From Campylobacterales bacterium (GTDB taxonomy: Bacteria; Campylobacterota; Campylobacteria; Campylobacterales; Sulfurospirillaceae), in the NCBI GenBank assembly GCA_024280575.1, contig JAJRPV010000035.1, positions 1 to 52,075 of the forward strand: 52,075 nt of DNA, read 5' to 3'. The position numbers were made by a program, and so were the translations under genes. The notes under the pieces were generated by a model that saw only the letters and a list, made by a program, of their open reading frames with translations, ran no database searches and was not told the origin of the DNA. Shown here piece by piece: positions 7,680 through 16,571 of the stretch (the stretch's first letter is position 1; each line of letters opens with the position of its first letter).

Positions 7680-9175
7680 GCCAATGCCTTAACCACATCC
7701 AAAATAGAACCATCTCTATACCGAATTGTTGCGACTACTTCATCACTATATTTGATAGGTTTTGGTTTCCCGCATATTCTGATTGCTTTTTTATATAAAT
7801 CGTCTATTTCAACAACTGTAACCCCAGCCTTTCTAAGTCTTTGCTTTAACTCTGAATTTTTAGGATTAACTGCAACACCTTGATCGGTAATAACAACATC
7901 AACAGTATTACCAGGGGTAATAATAGTATTTACTCTATTTACAATAGTTGGAATTCTTCCCCTTGTAAGCGGAGCCACTATGATAGACAATTTTGCTTCG
8001 GCCGCAGTATCGCAATGTCCGCCACTCGCACCTCTAAGCAACCCTTTTGAGCCCGTTAGAACATTTACATTAAAATCAACATCAATCTCAAGTGCGCTAA
8101 GGACTACAACATCAAGTTGTTTTATAGCGGCACCTTTTGAGCTAGGATTTGCATATTGATTTGCGCTTATCTCTATATGATTTGGATTTTCTCCCAAAGA
8201 TTTAGCTGCAAATTCATCAAAACTTTGCACATCAAGAAGCCTTTTTATCTGTCCTCTTTTAAGCATATAAACCATAGTTCCTGTGATTCCGCCTAAGCCA
8301 AAGCTTGCCGTTATATTTTCTTCTTCCATTTTTTCACTTAGGAAAATTGTTGTCGCCAAAGATGCTCCACCAGTTCCTGTCTGAAGACTATACCCATTTT
8401 TAAAAAGTCCTGAGTTAACTATTACTTTAGCTGCTCTTCTTGCGAGTAACAACTCTTTGGGGTTGCTCGTCATTCTTGTAGCGCCCTCTCCGATTTGACT
8501 AGAATCTCCTACTTCATCAACCAACACTATAGAATCAACCTGATCTTGAGTAATACTAGCTGGAAAACTTGGATAATCCTCCATGCTCTCACTTATAGCC
8601 ACAACATATTTAGCGTATCTTGCATCAGTCATCGCATAGCCCAAAGAGCCACATTTTGAGCGTCCTTTATGGCCAGTTGCATTTCCAAACTTATCAATAA
8701 CAGGAACACCTATAAATGCCACATCTATAACTAGCTCACCTGATTTAACAAGATGTACTCTTCCACCATGTGAGTGAATTTGGACCGGTTTTTCCATCAG
8801 TCCTCTCGAAATTGCTTCTCCAAGTTTACTTCTTAAACCGGAAGTATATATTTGAGTTACAACACCATTTTTTATATGTTCAATTAAAGGATCATGGACA
8901 CTTGCGAGAGAACTTGATGCCAAAGTAAGGTTTTTAATTCCCATCTTTGCTACAACATCCATCACTTTATTCAGCACCCTGTCTCCACCACGAAATGCAT
9001 GGTGAAAAGATATAGTCATGCCATCTTTCAACCCTGATCTCTTGATACTTTCTTCGATACTACTACATATCTTACTATCTCTATGGTTATTATTATTTTT
9101 TATTTTTGCTTTAAAAAATTCTGAATTTTTGGGAGTCAGCCTCTTTTTATCTATTATATCCTGCTTTGCTATCAT
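7676..9175 (-). CDS. citF: Citrate lyase alpha subunit CitF (citrate CoA-transferase)
   Basis: A 499-residue subunit that transfers the acyl carrier from acetyl to citrate in the CitDEF complex. Full family length. It contains FHHAFRGGDRVLN near the N-terminus, VHLVKSGELVIDVAFIGVP, LQTGTGGASLA, FGLGGITGTMV and LLRGASGGHCDTA, all typical of CitF. The ATG at 9175 overlaps the citE stop (ATGA). Cytoplasmic. The enzyme cleaves citrate to acetate and oxaloacetate without ATP, unlike the ATP citrate lyase used by reductive-TCA Campylobacterota. Confidence 0.96.
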   Translation of the reverse strand: MIAKQDIIDKKRLTPKNSEFFKAKIKNNNNHRDSKICSSIEESIKRSGLKDGMTISFHHAFRGGDRVLNKVMDVVAKMGIKNLTLASSSLASVHDPLIEHIKNGVVTQIYTSGLRSKLGEAISRGLMEKPVQIHSHGGRVHLVKSGELVIDVAFIGVPVIDKFGNATGHKGRSKCGSLGYAMTDARYAKYVVAISESMEDYPSFPASITQDQVDSIVLVDEVGDSSQIGEGATRMTSNPKELLLARRAAKVIVNSGLFKNGYSLQTGTGGASLATTIFLSEKMEEENITASFGLGGITGTMVYMLKRGQIKRLLDVQSFDEFAAKSLGENPNHIEISANQYANPSSKGAAIKQLDVVVLSALEIDVDFNVNVLTGSKGLLRGASGGHCDTAAEAKLSIIVAPLTRGRIPTIVNRVNTIITPGNTVDVVITDQGVAVNPKNSELKQRLRKAGVTVVEIDDLYKKAIRICGKPKPIKYSDEVVATIRYRDGSILDVVKALA

Positions 9176-10053
9176 TCGTCACCTCCAAGCATTCCCGAAG
9201 CTTTTGCTAGTTCAAGCGTCCACTTTGCTCTTGCAATGATTGGTGCATCTACCATTTTACCATCAATCGATACGACACCTAAGCCTTTTTCTTTTGCATT
9301 TTCTGCAGCTTCTATAACATCTAATGACCACTCTACATTTTTTTTGGATGGTGCAAAAATTTTATGTAAAACAGAAATTTGATTTGGGTTAATGAGTGAT
9401 TTTCCGTCAAATCCTAAATCTCTAATATATCTAGCTTCTCGCTCAAATCCTTCCTTATCTTTTACATCAGAAAACACTGAATCAAAAGCGTGAATTTTTG
9501 CAGCACGAGCTGCTAAAAGTATTTGGGCACGAGCTGCCATAAGTTCTGAACCGCTCTTAGTCCTTTGCGTATGCAAGTCTCTTACAAAATCTTCAGCACC
9601 CAAAGCTATACCCATAAGTCTATCACTGCATCTCGCTATATCAACAGCATTCACGACACCCCTCGCACTCTCAATAGCCGCTAAAAGTTTTGTTTTTTTG
9701 CTTGTTCCTATTTTGTATTCAATCTTTTCTATAACTTCTTGCATATCCAAAACATCTTCTACGCAATCAGTCTTGGGAAGCCTGACTATATCTACTCCAG
9801 CTCTGATTACTGCTTCTAAATCTAACAATCCATATATACTATTTAAAGGATTTACTCTAACTGCAGTTTCAACATCTTCGTATGTAAAATGCTGTAATGC
9901 GTGATATACCATCAGCCTAGCAGAGTCTTTTTCGCTAACCGCAACAGAATCTTCCAAATCAAACATCACGGTATCTGGTCTATATACAAAGGCATTGCAA
10001 ACCATAGAAGTATTGGATCCCGGTACAAAAAGCATGCTTCTTCTTAATTTCAT
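9172..10053 (-). CDS. citE: Citrate lyase beta subunit CitE
   Basis: A 293-residue lyase subunit that splits citryl-ACP into acetyl-ACP and oxaloacetate. TIM-barrel CitE motifs: RRSMLFVPGSN at the N-terminus, VMFDLEDSVAVSEK with Mg-binding acidic residues, AIESARGVVNA, and ALGAEDFVRDLHTQRT. The ATG at 10053 overlaps the citD stop (ATGA) and has GGGA upstream; an in-frame ATG at 10065 would add four residues. Part of the overlapping cit operon. Confidence 0.95.
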   Translation of the reverse strand: MKLRRSMLFVPGSNTSMVCNAFVYRPDTVMFDLEDSVAVSEKDSARLMVYHALQHFTYEDVETAVRVNPLNSIYGLLDLEAVIRAGVDIVRLPKTDCVEDVLDMQEVIEKIEYKIGTSKKTKLLAAIESARGVVNAVDIARCSDRLMGIALGAEDFVRDLHTQRTKSGSELMAARAQILLAARAAKIHAFDSVFSDVKDKEGFEREARYIRDLGFDGKSLINPNQISVLHKIFAPSKKNVEWSLDVIEAAENAKEKGLGVVSIDGKMVDAPIIARAKWTLELAKASGMLGGDE

Positions 10054-10346
10054 AATTTTTCCCATTCTATCTTGTCTTTTTGATTAGCTCTTAGTATGGC
10101 TGCTTGAAGTCTTGCTTTTATCACATAATCAAGTGCGCCTTTATCTTGAACTTTTATGCTTATATAACTAATGCCAAGCTCTTGAACACATTTTGTTATC
10201 AAATCTCTTATATCATCTCCATACATCTCTTCAACGCTACTGTGTAGTTCTATCCTTATTTCATCTTGATCAATCGGCTTAATTTCTATAAAAGCATCAC
10301 TTGATTCAAGCGTCCCTGCATATGCACTTTTATCGATTTTATTCAT
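10050..10346 (-). CDS. citD: Citrate lyase acyl carrier protein CitD (gamma subunit)
   Basis: A 98-residue acyl carrier. The serine that takes the phosphoribosyl-dephospho-CoA group is S15 in AGTLESSD, matching Ser14 of E. coli CitD (AGTLESGD). The C-terminal VQDKGALDYVIKARLQAAI is also family-typical. ATG at 10346 overlaps the citC stop (TGATG); a GTG one codon earlier is a possible alternative. Confidence 0.95.
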   Translation of the reverse strand: MNKIDKSAYAGTLESSDAFIEIKPIDQDEIRIELHSSVEEMYGDDIRDLITKCVQELGISYISIKVQDKGALDYVIKARLQAAILRANQKDKIEWEKL

Positions 10347-11353
10347 CACATTCCCTGTAAAAATTCTAATGTACTCAAAGGTACAATTTTTTTTAAATTA
10401 TCAAAATCCTGATTCTTAAACAACTCTCTCACTCTTGAAGCAGATATCGCTTGTCCGTCTTTTTCAACTCTTTTTATCTCGACTACTTCTATGGGATTTG
10501 ACTTTCCGCTTGGCTCTTCCAACATTGTTTTCATATTTTTATTGTAATTATTTGTTACCACACAATATGGTTCTGTTCCGACAAATCTATGTGTAATACC
10601 CAAAACCGGTGCCAGATGATTTCGATATATGCTCAAATCAAGCTTTGCATGTAGCTCGTTTATTCTGCCCTTGTCTTTTATGAAATAAGTTGGAAAAGTT
10701 GCATTTGATATTATATAATCACTACCTTCGTGAATAGTAACATTTGGGATGTGAGAAATACCTTTTTTTATAAGTTCAAACCTATCTTTAAACTTAAATT
10801 CAGAGAGATCTTCTTTTACAACAAAAAGGTGAAGCCAGTCGGATTTTTTAGCAGCTTGCTCAACTAAATACTGATGCCCTAGAGTAAAAGGATTAGCATT
10901 CATCACAATACTTCCTATCACATCACCCTCTTTTCTTTGTTTAAAAAGTTTTTCTTTGTAAATTTGTAGATTATTGCTGTTTTCCATTAAAATGATTTCG
11001 TTGTCACAGTTTTCAATAAGATTAAAACCACAACCTTCAAAAAGTTCAATATTGTTTGGGGTACTAAAAATAAATAGGTCTTTTATGCCTTTGGAGTAAG
11101 CGATATTTATAAGATTTGTCATAATAGAGAGTATCAGCCCCTCTCCTCTGTGACTTGGTGCCACAGCTATTCCTTTGAGAACTTTTCCATCAAGTCCACC
11201 ACAGGCAATCAGCTCATTATTATCCTTGGCGATAACAAAATGTTCAATACTGCTTGGAAAGTCTAAACCTATGGAATTTAAAAAACTCCCTACTCTCTTC
11301 ACTCTTCTTGCATTTGTAAAGTCAAACTCTGAAAAGTTGATAGATGAATCCAT
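10346..11353 (-). CDS. citC: [Citrate (pro-3S)-lyase] ligase CitC
   Basis: A 335-residue ligase that acetylates the CitD prosthetic group with acetate and ATP, switching citrate lyase on. An N-terminal GNAT-like domain (about 1-120; GLDGKVLKGIAVAPSHRGEGL) precedes a nucleotidyltransferase domain with VMNANPFTLGHQYLVEQAA and ISASRVRELF. First gene of citC-citD-citE-citF-citX-citG, all joined by overlaps. A TATAAT lies 27 bases upstream. No citrate transporter, two-component CitAB pair or oxaloacetate decarboxylase is adjacent. Confidence 0.95.
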   Translation of the reverse strand: MDSSINFSEFDFTNARRVKRVGSFLNSIGLDFPSSIEHFVIAKDNNELIACGGLDGKVLKGIAVAPSHRGEGLILSIMTNLINIAYSKGIKDLFIFSTPNNIELFEGCGFNLIENCDNEIILMENSNNLQIYKEKLFKQRKEGDVIGSIVMNANPFTLGHQYLVEQAAKKSDWLHLFVVKEDLSEFKFKDRFELIKKGISHIPNVTIHEGSDYIISNATFPTYFIKDKGRINELHAKLDLSIYRNHLAPVLGITHRFVGTEPYCVVTNNYNKNMKTMLEEPSGKSNPIEVVEIKRVEKDGQAISASRVRELFKNQDFDNLKKIVPLSTLEFLQGM

Positions 11354-11379
11354 AAAATAGCCTAAATAATTTTTGTGGA

Positions 11380-11388
11380 ATTATAGCA
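11380..11388 (-). promoter_or_regulatory. Extended -10 promoter of the cit operon
   Basis: Reading the minus strand, TGCTATAAT ends 27 bases before the citC ATG. The TG-n-TATAAT form is a strong sigma-70 extended -10. No obvious operator or catabolite-control site is visible beside it. Confidence 0.55.
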
Positions 11389-11446
11389 CTTTTAACTTGT
11401 GTATTAATAAATCAAAATGAATGAAACTTTAAAAGCTTGTGGGGGC

Positions 11447-11467
11447 AAGCGGTCAAACAGACCGCTT
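11447..11467 (-). terminator. Hairpin downstream of rplS
   Basis: A perfect 8-bp stem, AAGCGGTC-AAACA-GACCGCTT, lies 10 bases beyond the rplS stop. On the minus strand it is followed by GCCCCCAC rather than a T run, so it is not a textbook intrinsic terminator. It separates the ribosomal operon from the cit promoter. Confidence 0.45.
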
Positions 11468-11476
11468 ATGATGTAT

Positions 11477-11833
11477 CTATTTTCTAAGTTCTCTAATTTT
11501 AGCAGCTTTTCCTCTTCTGTCTCTCAAATAGAAAAGTTTAGCTCTTCTCACTCTTCCTCTTCTTACTACTGTTATACTGTCTATGCTCTCAGAATATAAT
11601 GGAAAAATTCTTTCAACTCCAACAGAGTTTGCTCCAATTTTTCTTACATTAAAAGTAGCTCCAGTACCAGTTCCTCTTTTAGCTATACAAACGCCTTCAT
11701 AATTTTGAATTCTTTGCTTATCGCCTTCTTTAATAGTAACGGCAACCCTTAATGTATCGCCTGCTCTAAAATCAGGAATATTTTTTTCACTAACTTGTGC
11801 TTCCTCAAAAGCTTGTATATATTTGTTTCTCAC
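11477..11833 (-). CDS. rplS: 50S ribosomal protein L19
   Basis: A 118-residue L19 of usual length: FRAGDTLRV near residue 24, [20 protein letters not shown] in the middle, [14 protein letters not shown] and a basic C-terminal [26 protein letters not shown]19 sits at the 30S/50S interface. It is the last gene of the ffh-rpsP-KH-rimM-trmD-rplS operon, directly after trmD. Confidence 0.98.
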   Translation of the reverse strand: MRNKYIQAFEEAQVSEKNIPDFRAGDTLRVAVTIKEGDKQRIQNYEGVCIAKRGTGTGATFNVRKIGANSVGVERIFPLYSESIDSITVVRRGRVRRAKLFYLRDRRGKAAKIRELRK

Positions 11834-11837
11834 AATA

Positions 11838-12527
11838 TCATCCTTTAATATTTCGCAAAAATAGGTCTGGCCTGAAATATTTTGTCTTAAGGCCTGACAT
11901 TTCTTTTTTTAAGGAGCAGATTATAGCGTGATTTCCCTTTAAAAACTCTGAGGGGATAGGGCTGCCCTTAAAAATATTTGGCTTTGTGAAAGATGGTGCT
12001 TCCAACGCACCATCTTCAAAGCTTTCTTCACTCAAAGAGTCTTCATTGCCCAATACTCCTTTTATGTTCCGGCTTATGGCATCACTCATAACCAAACTAG
12101 CCAACTCGCCACCGGTCAACACATAATCACCTATGGAAAAAACCTCATCTGCATACTCTTCTATTACTCTTTCATCAATTCCTTCATATCTGCCACTTAC
12201 AAAAACAATATGATCTTTTTTTGCTAATCTTTTTGCATCTATTTGACGAAAAGGTTTAGCGGACGGCACCGGAAAAATGATATGAACTTGAGGGTTTTGC
12301 TTTTTAACAATATCAAGCAAATCACAAAGGGGTTGAGGGAGCATCAAAAGTCCAGCTCCTCCTCCTGCTTGATAGTTATCTACTTTATTATGTTTATTTT
12401 TCGTATAATCACGAGGGTTTTTAAAGTCAATTTCTATTTTTTTATTTTCTATTGCTCTTTTCAAGATACTATCTTTAAAATATGGAGATATGAGATTTTC
12501 AAACAGAGTTACAAATGTAAATTTCAT
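11838..12527 (-). CDS. trmD: tRNA (guanine-N1)-methyltransferase TrmD
   Basis: A 229-residue SPOUT methyltransferase that makes m1G37 in tRNAs, protecting the reading frame. Motifs include [13 protein letters not shown], the SAM-knot stretch [33 protein letters not shown], and [26 protein letters not shown]. Length is normal. It lies one base after rimM and four before rplS, the usual order. Confidence 0.98.
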   Translation of the reverse strand: MKFTFVTLFENLISPYFKDSILKRAIENKKIEIDFKNPRDYTKNKHNKVDNYQAGGGAGLLMLPQPLCDLLDIVKKQNPQVHIIFPVPSAKPFRQIDAKRLAKKDHIVFVSGRYEGIDERVIEEYADEVFSIGDYVLTGGELASLVMSDAISRNIKGVLGNEDSLSEESFEDGALEAPSFTKPNIFKGSPIPSEFLKGNHAIICSLKKEMSGLKTKYFRPDLFLRNIKG

Positions 12528-12528
12528 T

Positions 12529-13065
12529 TTAGGAGTTTTCTAAAATACCAAGCGTATCTTTACTGTATATTATCTTTTCATCTTTATCAAATTTAATAAT
12601 ATATCTATCTATATAAGGCACATAAAAAAGTTTAGGCAAGTTTTTTTTCACAAATTCATCAGCTGTTTTAATAACCAAATAATCACATGCTCCAACTCTG
12701 TCAATATCAGAAACAGCTCCTAAAGTATCTACTCCATCTTTTATATATGAGCCAATCATATCAAACCAAAAGTATTCTCCTTCTTCCAAAGCACACTCTT
12801 TTTCGGAATCTTCTCTAGTAGAAAAAAGATTGATATTTACCAATTTTGCAGCATCTTCACGATTAGTATAGCCCTTAAAAGAAACGGTTTTTCTGGACTT
12901 ATTGAAGGTATTGATTTCTAATTTGAAGTTTTTATCTGTCAAGAACAGAGCGTTTTGATGAAACTGTTCAGGAAAATCACAATGAATATTTAGCTTCAAT
13001 TCACCGTTTAAGCCCACAAGTCGCCCTATTTTAGCAACTTGTATAAGAGCCTTGTTATTGTTCAT
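12529..13065 (-). CDS. rimM: 16S rRNA processing/ribosome maturation factor RimM
   Basis: A 178-residue protein for late 30S maturation. An N-terminal RimM barrel ([26 protein letters not shown]) is followed by a PRC-barrel-like half ([24 protein letters not shown]), the arrangement used to bind S19. It is separated from the KH gene by one base and from trmD by one base. Confidence 0.95.
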   Translation of the reverse strand: MNNNKALIQVAKIGRLVGLNGELKLNIHCDFPEQFHQNALFLTDKNFKLEINTFNKSRKTVSFKGYTNREDAAKLVNINLFSTREDSEKECALEEGEYFWFDMIGSYIKDGVDTLGAVSDIDRVGACDYLVIKTADEFVKKNLPKLFYVPYIDRYIIKFDKDEKIIYSKDTLGILENS

Positions 13066-13066
13066 T

Positions 13067-13312
13067 TTATTCGTCGTTTGCTTTTACGCTCACTCTATAT
13101 GATATACCATCTTTGGCTTTACATCCGGAAATAATAGTTTTTAAAGAGTTAATCATCTTACCATCTTTACCGATAAGTTTACCGGTATCTCCCTTGTCAG
13201 CATATATAGTTATCTCAGAAAAAGTGGGATCTACATCTGTTTTTTCAACTCTGACAGAATCCGGATTATCTACTAAAAGCTTTGCAAATTCATAAAAAAA
13301 TTGATCTATCAT
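13067..13312 (-). CDS. KH-domain RNA-binding protein (KhpA/YlqC family)
   Basis: An 81-residue single KH domain protein. The GxxG loop is in GKLIGKDGKMINSLKTI near residue 39, and the length and position between rpsP and rimM are those of KhpA/YlqC. In Gram-positives KhpA binds small RNAs with KhpB; its targets in Campylobacterota are not known to me. The start is two bases after the rpsP stop. Confidence 0.93.
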   Translation of the reverse strand: MIDQFFYEFAKLLVDNPDSVRVEKTDVDPTFSEITIYADKGDTGKLIGKDGKMINSLKTIISGCKAKDGISYRVSVKANDE

Positions 13313-13314
13313 AA

Positions 13315-13542
13315 TTATTTACCAGAAATTTTTGCAACCCTGTCGCTTACTTTTGCTCCAACGCTTTTCCAGTAATTTAACCTGTCCATATCAATTTTGA
13401 TAGTCTCAGGCTCGCTCAACGGATTATAATAACCTATTGATTCTATCCAACCACTATCTCTTCTTCTTCTACTGTCAGTTACTACTATTCTATAAAATGG
13501 CTTCTTTTTTCTTCCCATTCTTGTTAATCTTACTGTTGTCAT
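13315..13542 (-). CDS. rpsP: 30S ribosomal protein S16
   Basis: A 75-residue S16: [31 protein letters not shown] at the N-terminus, then [10 protein letters not shown] and a [16 protein letters not shown] tail. It lacks the long C-terminal extension of some species. AAAGGAAC precedes the ATG. Confidence 0.98.
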   Translation of the reverse strand: MTTVRLTRMGRKKKPFYRIVVTDSRRRRDSGWIESIGYYNPLSEPETIKIDMDRLNYWKSVGAKVSDRVAKISGK

Positions 13543-13729
13543 CTTTGTTCCTTTTGAATTTTTAAATTTGTATATGAGAGATAAATTGTTTGCAGAATAA
13601 TAATATCATGCCTCTTTATCACCATAAACGGTGTTTTATAGCTCTTGATCACAGAGGGATTATTGCAAGAGCCAAAACGAGCGTAAATTATATCCAAACT
13701 TTCTTTAAATGTAAAGATGTTTTGCTAGA
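13543..13729. other. 187-base gap between rpsP and ffh with weak inverted repeats
   Basis: No gene is supported here. A 7-bp inverted repeat GCTCTTG...CAAGAGC (about 13641-13672, 18-base loop) and a weak CACC...GGTG pair are present. It probably holds the rpsP leader and perhaps an internal promoter. An open plus-strand frame runs through it but enters the complement of ffh and shows no protein-like features. Confidence 0.4.
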
Positions 13730-15073
13730 CTATCTTGGTATGCCTTGTCTTTTAGATTGTGACAACATATTTTGCAAATCTTGCATACCTTTTTTGCCTG
13801 AGAATTTCTTTGCCATTTTGGCTGCATTTTTAAACTGCTTTAAAAATCTGTTTACTTCCATCTGCGAAAGTCCTGCACCTTTTGAAATTCTTCTTTTTCT
13901 ACTGTTATTTAAAAGCGATGGCAGCTCTCTCTCTTTTGCTGTCATAGACCCAATCATCGCTTTTATTCGTTTCATCTCAACAGAATTTTCTAAATCCATA
14001 TCTTTTAATTTGCCTGCCATTCCTGACATTCCCGGTATCATACCCATCAAGGATTTCATACTTCCTAATTTTTTCATTTGCTCCATTTGAGCCAAAAAAT
14101 CATTGAAGTTAAACTCTCCTCTTTTTATTTTACTCGTGATTTTTCTTGCTTGTTTCTCATCTATGATGGCACTTGTTTTTTCAGCCAATGTTTCTAAATC
14201 GCCCTCGCCCATCAAACGATTTACGATACGGTCACTTACAAAAAGTTCCAAATCAGCAATTTTTTCTCCTGTTCCTATAAAACGAAGAGGAATTCCGACT
14301 TGTGAAGCGATACCTAGAGCCACTCCACCTTTGCTATCGCCGTCATACTTACTTAGAACAACACCACTAATGCCAATTTTTTCATTAAAAGAGTTTGCAC
14401 TTCTTACTGCATCTTGACCACTCAAAGAATCTGCCACATAAAATATTTCATCAGGATTTAGTGATTTTTTGATACCTTCTAATTCACTCATTAGTTCATC
14501 ATCTATCGCCAATCGTCCGGCAGTATCGATAATAAGCACATCATAAAGGCCATTTTTTGCCTCTGTTAATGAATTTTTGGCGATTAGTACAGGATTTTTT
14601 TCACTTTCATCCGAAAAGAGATCTATCTCATTTGTAGAACACAATTGTTTTAATTGCTCTATGGCAGCAAGTCTTTGCAAATCACAAGCAGCAACAAGAA
14701 CTTTCTTTTGTCTTAGTTTTAAATAATTTGCCAATTTTACCGTAGTGGTGGTTTTTCCACTACCTTGAAGCCCTGCCATTAAAACAACTGTTGGTGGCTT
14801 TGATGAATATACAAACCCCTGATTTCCCGGAGCTGTTAAAATTCTTGTCAAATTTGTTTTAAGTGATTTTAAAAAATTAAGCTGACCGATACCGGCCGCT
14901 TTTGTTTCTAGTTCAACAGTTCTTAAAAGCTCTTTCACGACTTTATAATGAACATCTGCTTTTAATAAAGATTTTTTCAGGGTATCAAGAGCCTTTTTTA
15001 AAGATTTTTCATCATCGGCAAATCTAATTTTATTTATGGCACTCTTAAATGAATCAGTTAATACACTAAACAA
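13730..15073 (-). CDS. ffh: Signal recognition particle protein Ffh
   Basis: A 447-residue SRP54 GTPase that binds 4.5S RNA and signal sequences and docks on FtsY. An N domain is followed by the G domain with GLQGSGKTTTTVKLA (P-loop), DTAGR, and SKYDGDSKGGVAL. The Met-rich M domain at the C-terminus contains QMEQMKKLGSMKSLMGMIPGMSGMAGK. AAGGAG lies upstream of the ATG. First gene of the rpsP-rplS operon, divergent from the lipoprotein gene at 15230. Confidence 0.98.
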   Translation of the reverse strand: MFSVLTDSFKSAINKIRFADDEKSLKKALDTLKKSLLKADVHYKVVKELLRTVELETKAAGIGQLNFLKSLKTNLTRILTAPGNQGFVYSSKPPTVVLMAGLQGSGKTTTTVKLANYLKLRQKKVLVAACDLQRLAAIEQLKQLCSTNEIDLFSDESEKNPVLIAKNSLTEAKNGLYDVLIIDTAGRLAIDDELMSELEGIKKSLNPDEIFYVADSLSGQDAVRSANSFNEKIGISGVVLSKYDGDSKGGVALGIASQVGIPLRFIGTGEKIADLELFVSDRIVNRLMGEGDLETLAEKTSAIIDEKQARKITSKIKRGEFNFNDFLAQMEQMKKLGSMKSLMGMIPGMSGMAGKLKDMDLENSVEMKRIKAMIGSMTAKERELPSLLNNSRKRRISKGAGLSQMEVNRFLKQFKNAAKMAKKFSGKKGMQDLQNMLSQSKRQGIPR

Positions 15074-15180
15074 ATTTACTCCTTAAAATATAGTAATAGG
15101 AATGGCAATATTACACAAATATTGCTTTAAGTTTGATAAGTACAATCTTTACCAAAAAGTAAATAAAAATATTAATAAAC

Positions 15181-15192
15181 TTTGACTATAAT
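15181..15192 (+). promoter_or_regulatory. Sigma-70 -10 promoter of the lipoprotein gene
   Basis: TTTGACTATAAT lies 37 bases before the TTG start at 15230, fitting the lineage pattern of T-rich, extended -10 elements. Confidence 0.55.
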
Positions 15193-15229
15193 GTCATCTT
15201 TAAATCTATAAATTACAAAAGGAAAGAAA

Positions 15230-15751
15230 TTGAAAAAAATTCTATTCATTATGATTACGGCTACTGTTTTTATTATTAGTGGTTGCGGTGATAAAAAAGT
15301 GGATAATCCAAACATTCAAAATATTAATTCGTTAACAGATGCGATTACAGTTGGTAAAAAACTTCAAAATATCACTCTAGATGATCAATTTGATAAACCA
15401 GTCTCTCTGACAAATAAAACAACAAAAATTGTTTTTGTTTTCAAAAAAGCAAGTGGTCACACTGCAAGAGGGCTGCTTGATTCAAAACCTGATGACTATC
15501 TTCTAAACAAACATGTAGCTTTCATAGCTGACATCAGCGGAATGCCCTCAATCATCGCTTCAATGTTTGCAATACCAGACTTCAAAAAACATAAATATCC
15601 TGTGATGCTTATCAGGAATGAAGATATCGCAAAAAAATTTAAAAGTGATAAATATGAAGATTATATAACCATAATTGGTTTGGATAACTTTAAAATAACA
15701 AGTATAACACTTGTAAGTACAGCTGAACAATTGGAAAAGATTCTAAACTAA
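15230..15751 (+). CDS. Lipoprotein with a thioredoxin-like fold but no redox cysteines
   Basis: A 173-residue protein with a lipoprotein signal peptide: basic MKK, hydrophobic stretch, lipobox ISGC with lipidated Cys19. The mature part starts like an AhpC/thioredoxin-type domain (VGKKLQNITLDDQFDKPVSL, TKIVFVFKK) but has no other cysteine, so it cannot be a dithiol oxidoreductase. The TTG start at 15230 has AGGAAAG at the right spacing. Stand-alone gene with its own promoter and a shared terminator. Fold assignment is by pattern only. Confidence 0.65.
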   Translation: MKKILFIMITATVFIISGCGDKKVDNPNIQNINSLTDAITVGKKLQNITLDDQFDKPVSLTNKTTKIVFVFKKASGHTARGLLDSKPDDYLLNKHVAFIADISGMPSIIASMFAIPDFKKHKYPVMLIRNEDIAKKFKSDKYEDYITIIGLDNFKITSITLVSTAEQLEKILN

Positions 15752-15762
15752 AATTTTTATTT

Positions 15763-15794
15763 AACCAACCTTACGCACTAAAACAAGGTTGGTT
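15763..15794. terminator. Bidirectional terminator between convergent genes
   Basis: AACCAACCTT and AAGGTTGGTT form a perfect 10-bp stem with a 12-base loop, flanked by A/T-rich sequence on both sides. It serves the lipoprotein gene and the opposing methyltransferase-like gene. Confidence 0.85.
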
Positions 15795-15801
15795 ATTAAA
15801 A

Positions 15802-16278
15802 TTAAACTTTTCTACAACCATGCATTTTTTTAGCGATAACAACATCTATTGTTTCATCAAAATCAATATTATTTAAAGCTACATAATTTGTATCTTCCAG
15901 CAATTCAAAATATCTTGAGACTTCATCTTTTTTTACAAAGGCAAATAGATATCCTGCATTTTTCATAACTCTATATATCTTTTTAAATACATCTTCTATA
16001 TCTTCTCTCTCGCTGATGCTTACGCATAAAAATAAAAAATCATAATTTATGGAAAAAATATTATATTTTGGTTGCTCAAAAGAAAAAGATTTGATTCTTA
16101 AATTATTATTACTTGCATCTTCTCTCTCTCCTAGTGCTTTTACATGTAGAGTTGCGTCTATTTTTTGAGAGAATTCTTTTAACAATTCTAAAAAATTATC
16201 TTGGGAATCTTCTATAATAGCTATATTTTGACCTGGATGTAAGGGGATAATATCGAACAACAATTTAAAATTTATCAT
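15802..16278 (-). CDS. Hypothetical protein resembling a degenerate SAM methyltransferase
   Basis: A 158-residue cytoplasmic protein. IIPLHPGQNIAIIEDSQDNFLELLKEF looks like the first strand-helix of a class I methyltransferase but lacks the usual GxGxG. NYDFLFLCVSISEREDIEDVFKKIYRVMKNAGYLFAFV resembles the later strands. It overlaps the preceding gene by four bases and ends the long minus-strand operon that begins at glyQ. Function not assignable. Confidence 0.6.
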   Translation of the reverse strand: MINFKLLFDIIPLHPGQNIAIIEDSQDNFLELLKEFSQKIDATLHVKALGEREDASNNNLRIKSFSFEQPKYNIFSINYDFLFLCVSISEREDIEDVFKKIYRVMKNAGYLFAFVKKDEVSRYFELLEDTNYVALNNIDFDETIDVVIAKKMHGCRKV

Positions 16279-16571
16279 ATTTCGTGCAATTCTTTAAACT
16301 TATAAGCTTCAACTATATCTTCAATGCAATCCTGCAATGGAGCAAATAAAACATCTATTCCCCTATCTAAAAACTCTTCGATATTTTCATCTTTCTCTTT
16401 TACAATTACATAATCTATAAAATCAGTTATACTTTCTTTATTATCAAAAAAAGAGTAATTTTTAACAAATCCATTTTCCATTTCTATAGTTATCCATATA
16501 TTTTTTTCATACAATTTTGCAATTTTTGCCTCTTTATAATCTTTTTTATCGACAGGAATAAGCAGTATCAT
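16275..16571 (-). CDS. Hypothetical small acidic protein, possibly NifX/FeMo-cofactor-binding-like
   Basis: 98 residues, starting MILLIPVDKKDYKEAKIAKLYEKN, then a strand with YSFFDNKES and a C-terminal IEEFLDRGIDVLFAPLQDCIEDIVEAYKFKELHEI. The arrangement is loosely like the dinitrogenase iron-molybdenum cofactor-binding superfamily, but the resemblance is weak. It starts directly after the pseudouridine synthase and overlaps the next gene by 4 bases. Confidence 0.55.
   Translation of the reverse strand: MILLIPVDKKDYKEAKIAKLYEKNIWITIEMENGFVKNYSFFDNKESITDFIDYVIVKEKDENIEEFLDRGIDVLFAPLQDCIEDIVEAYKFKELHEI

Noticed and set aside
13590-14090. 166-residue plus-strand frame between rpsP and ffh
   Set aside because: Most of it is antisense to ffh and it has no family motif or good ribosome site.
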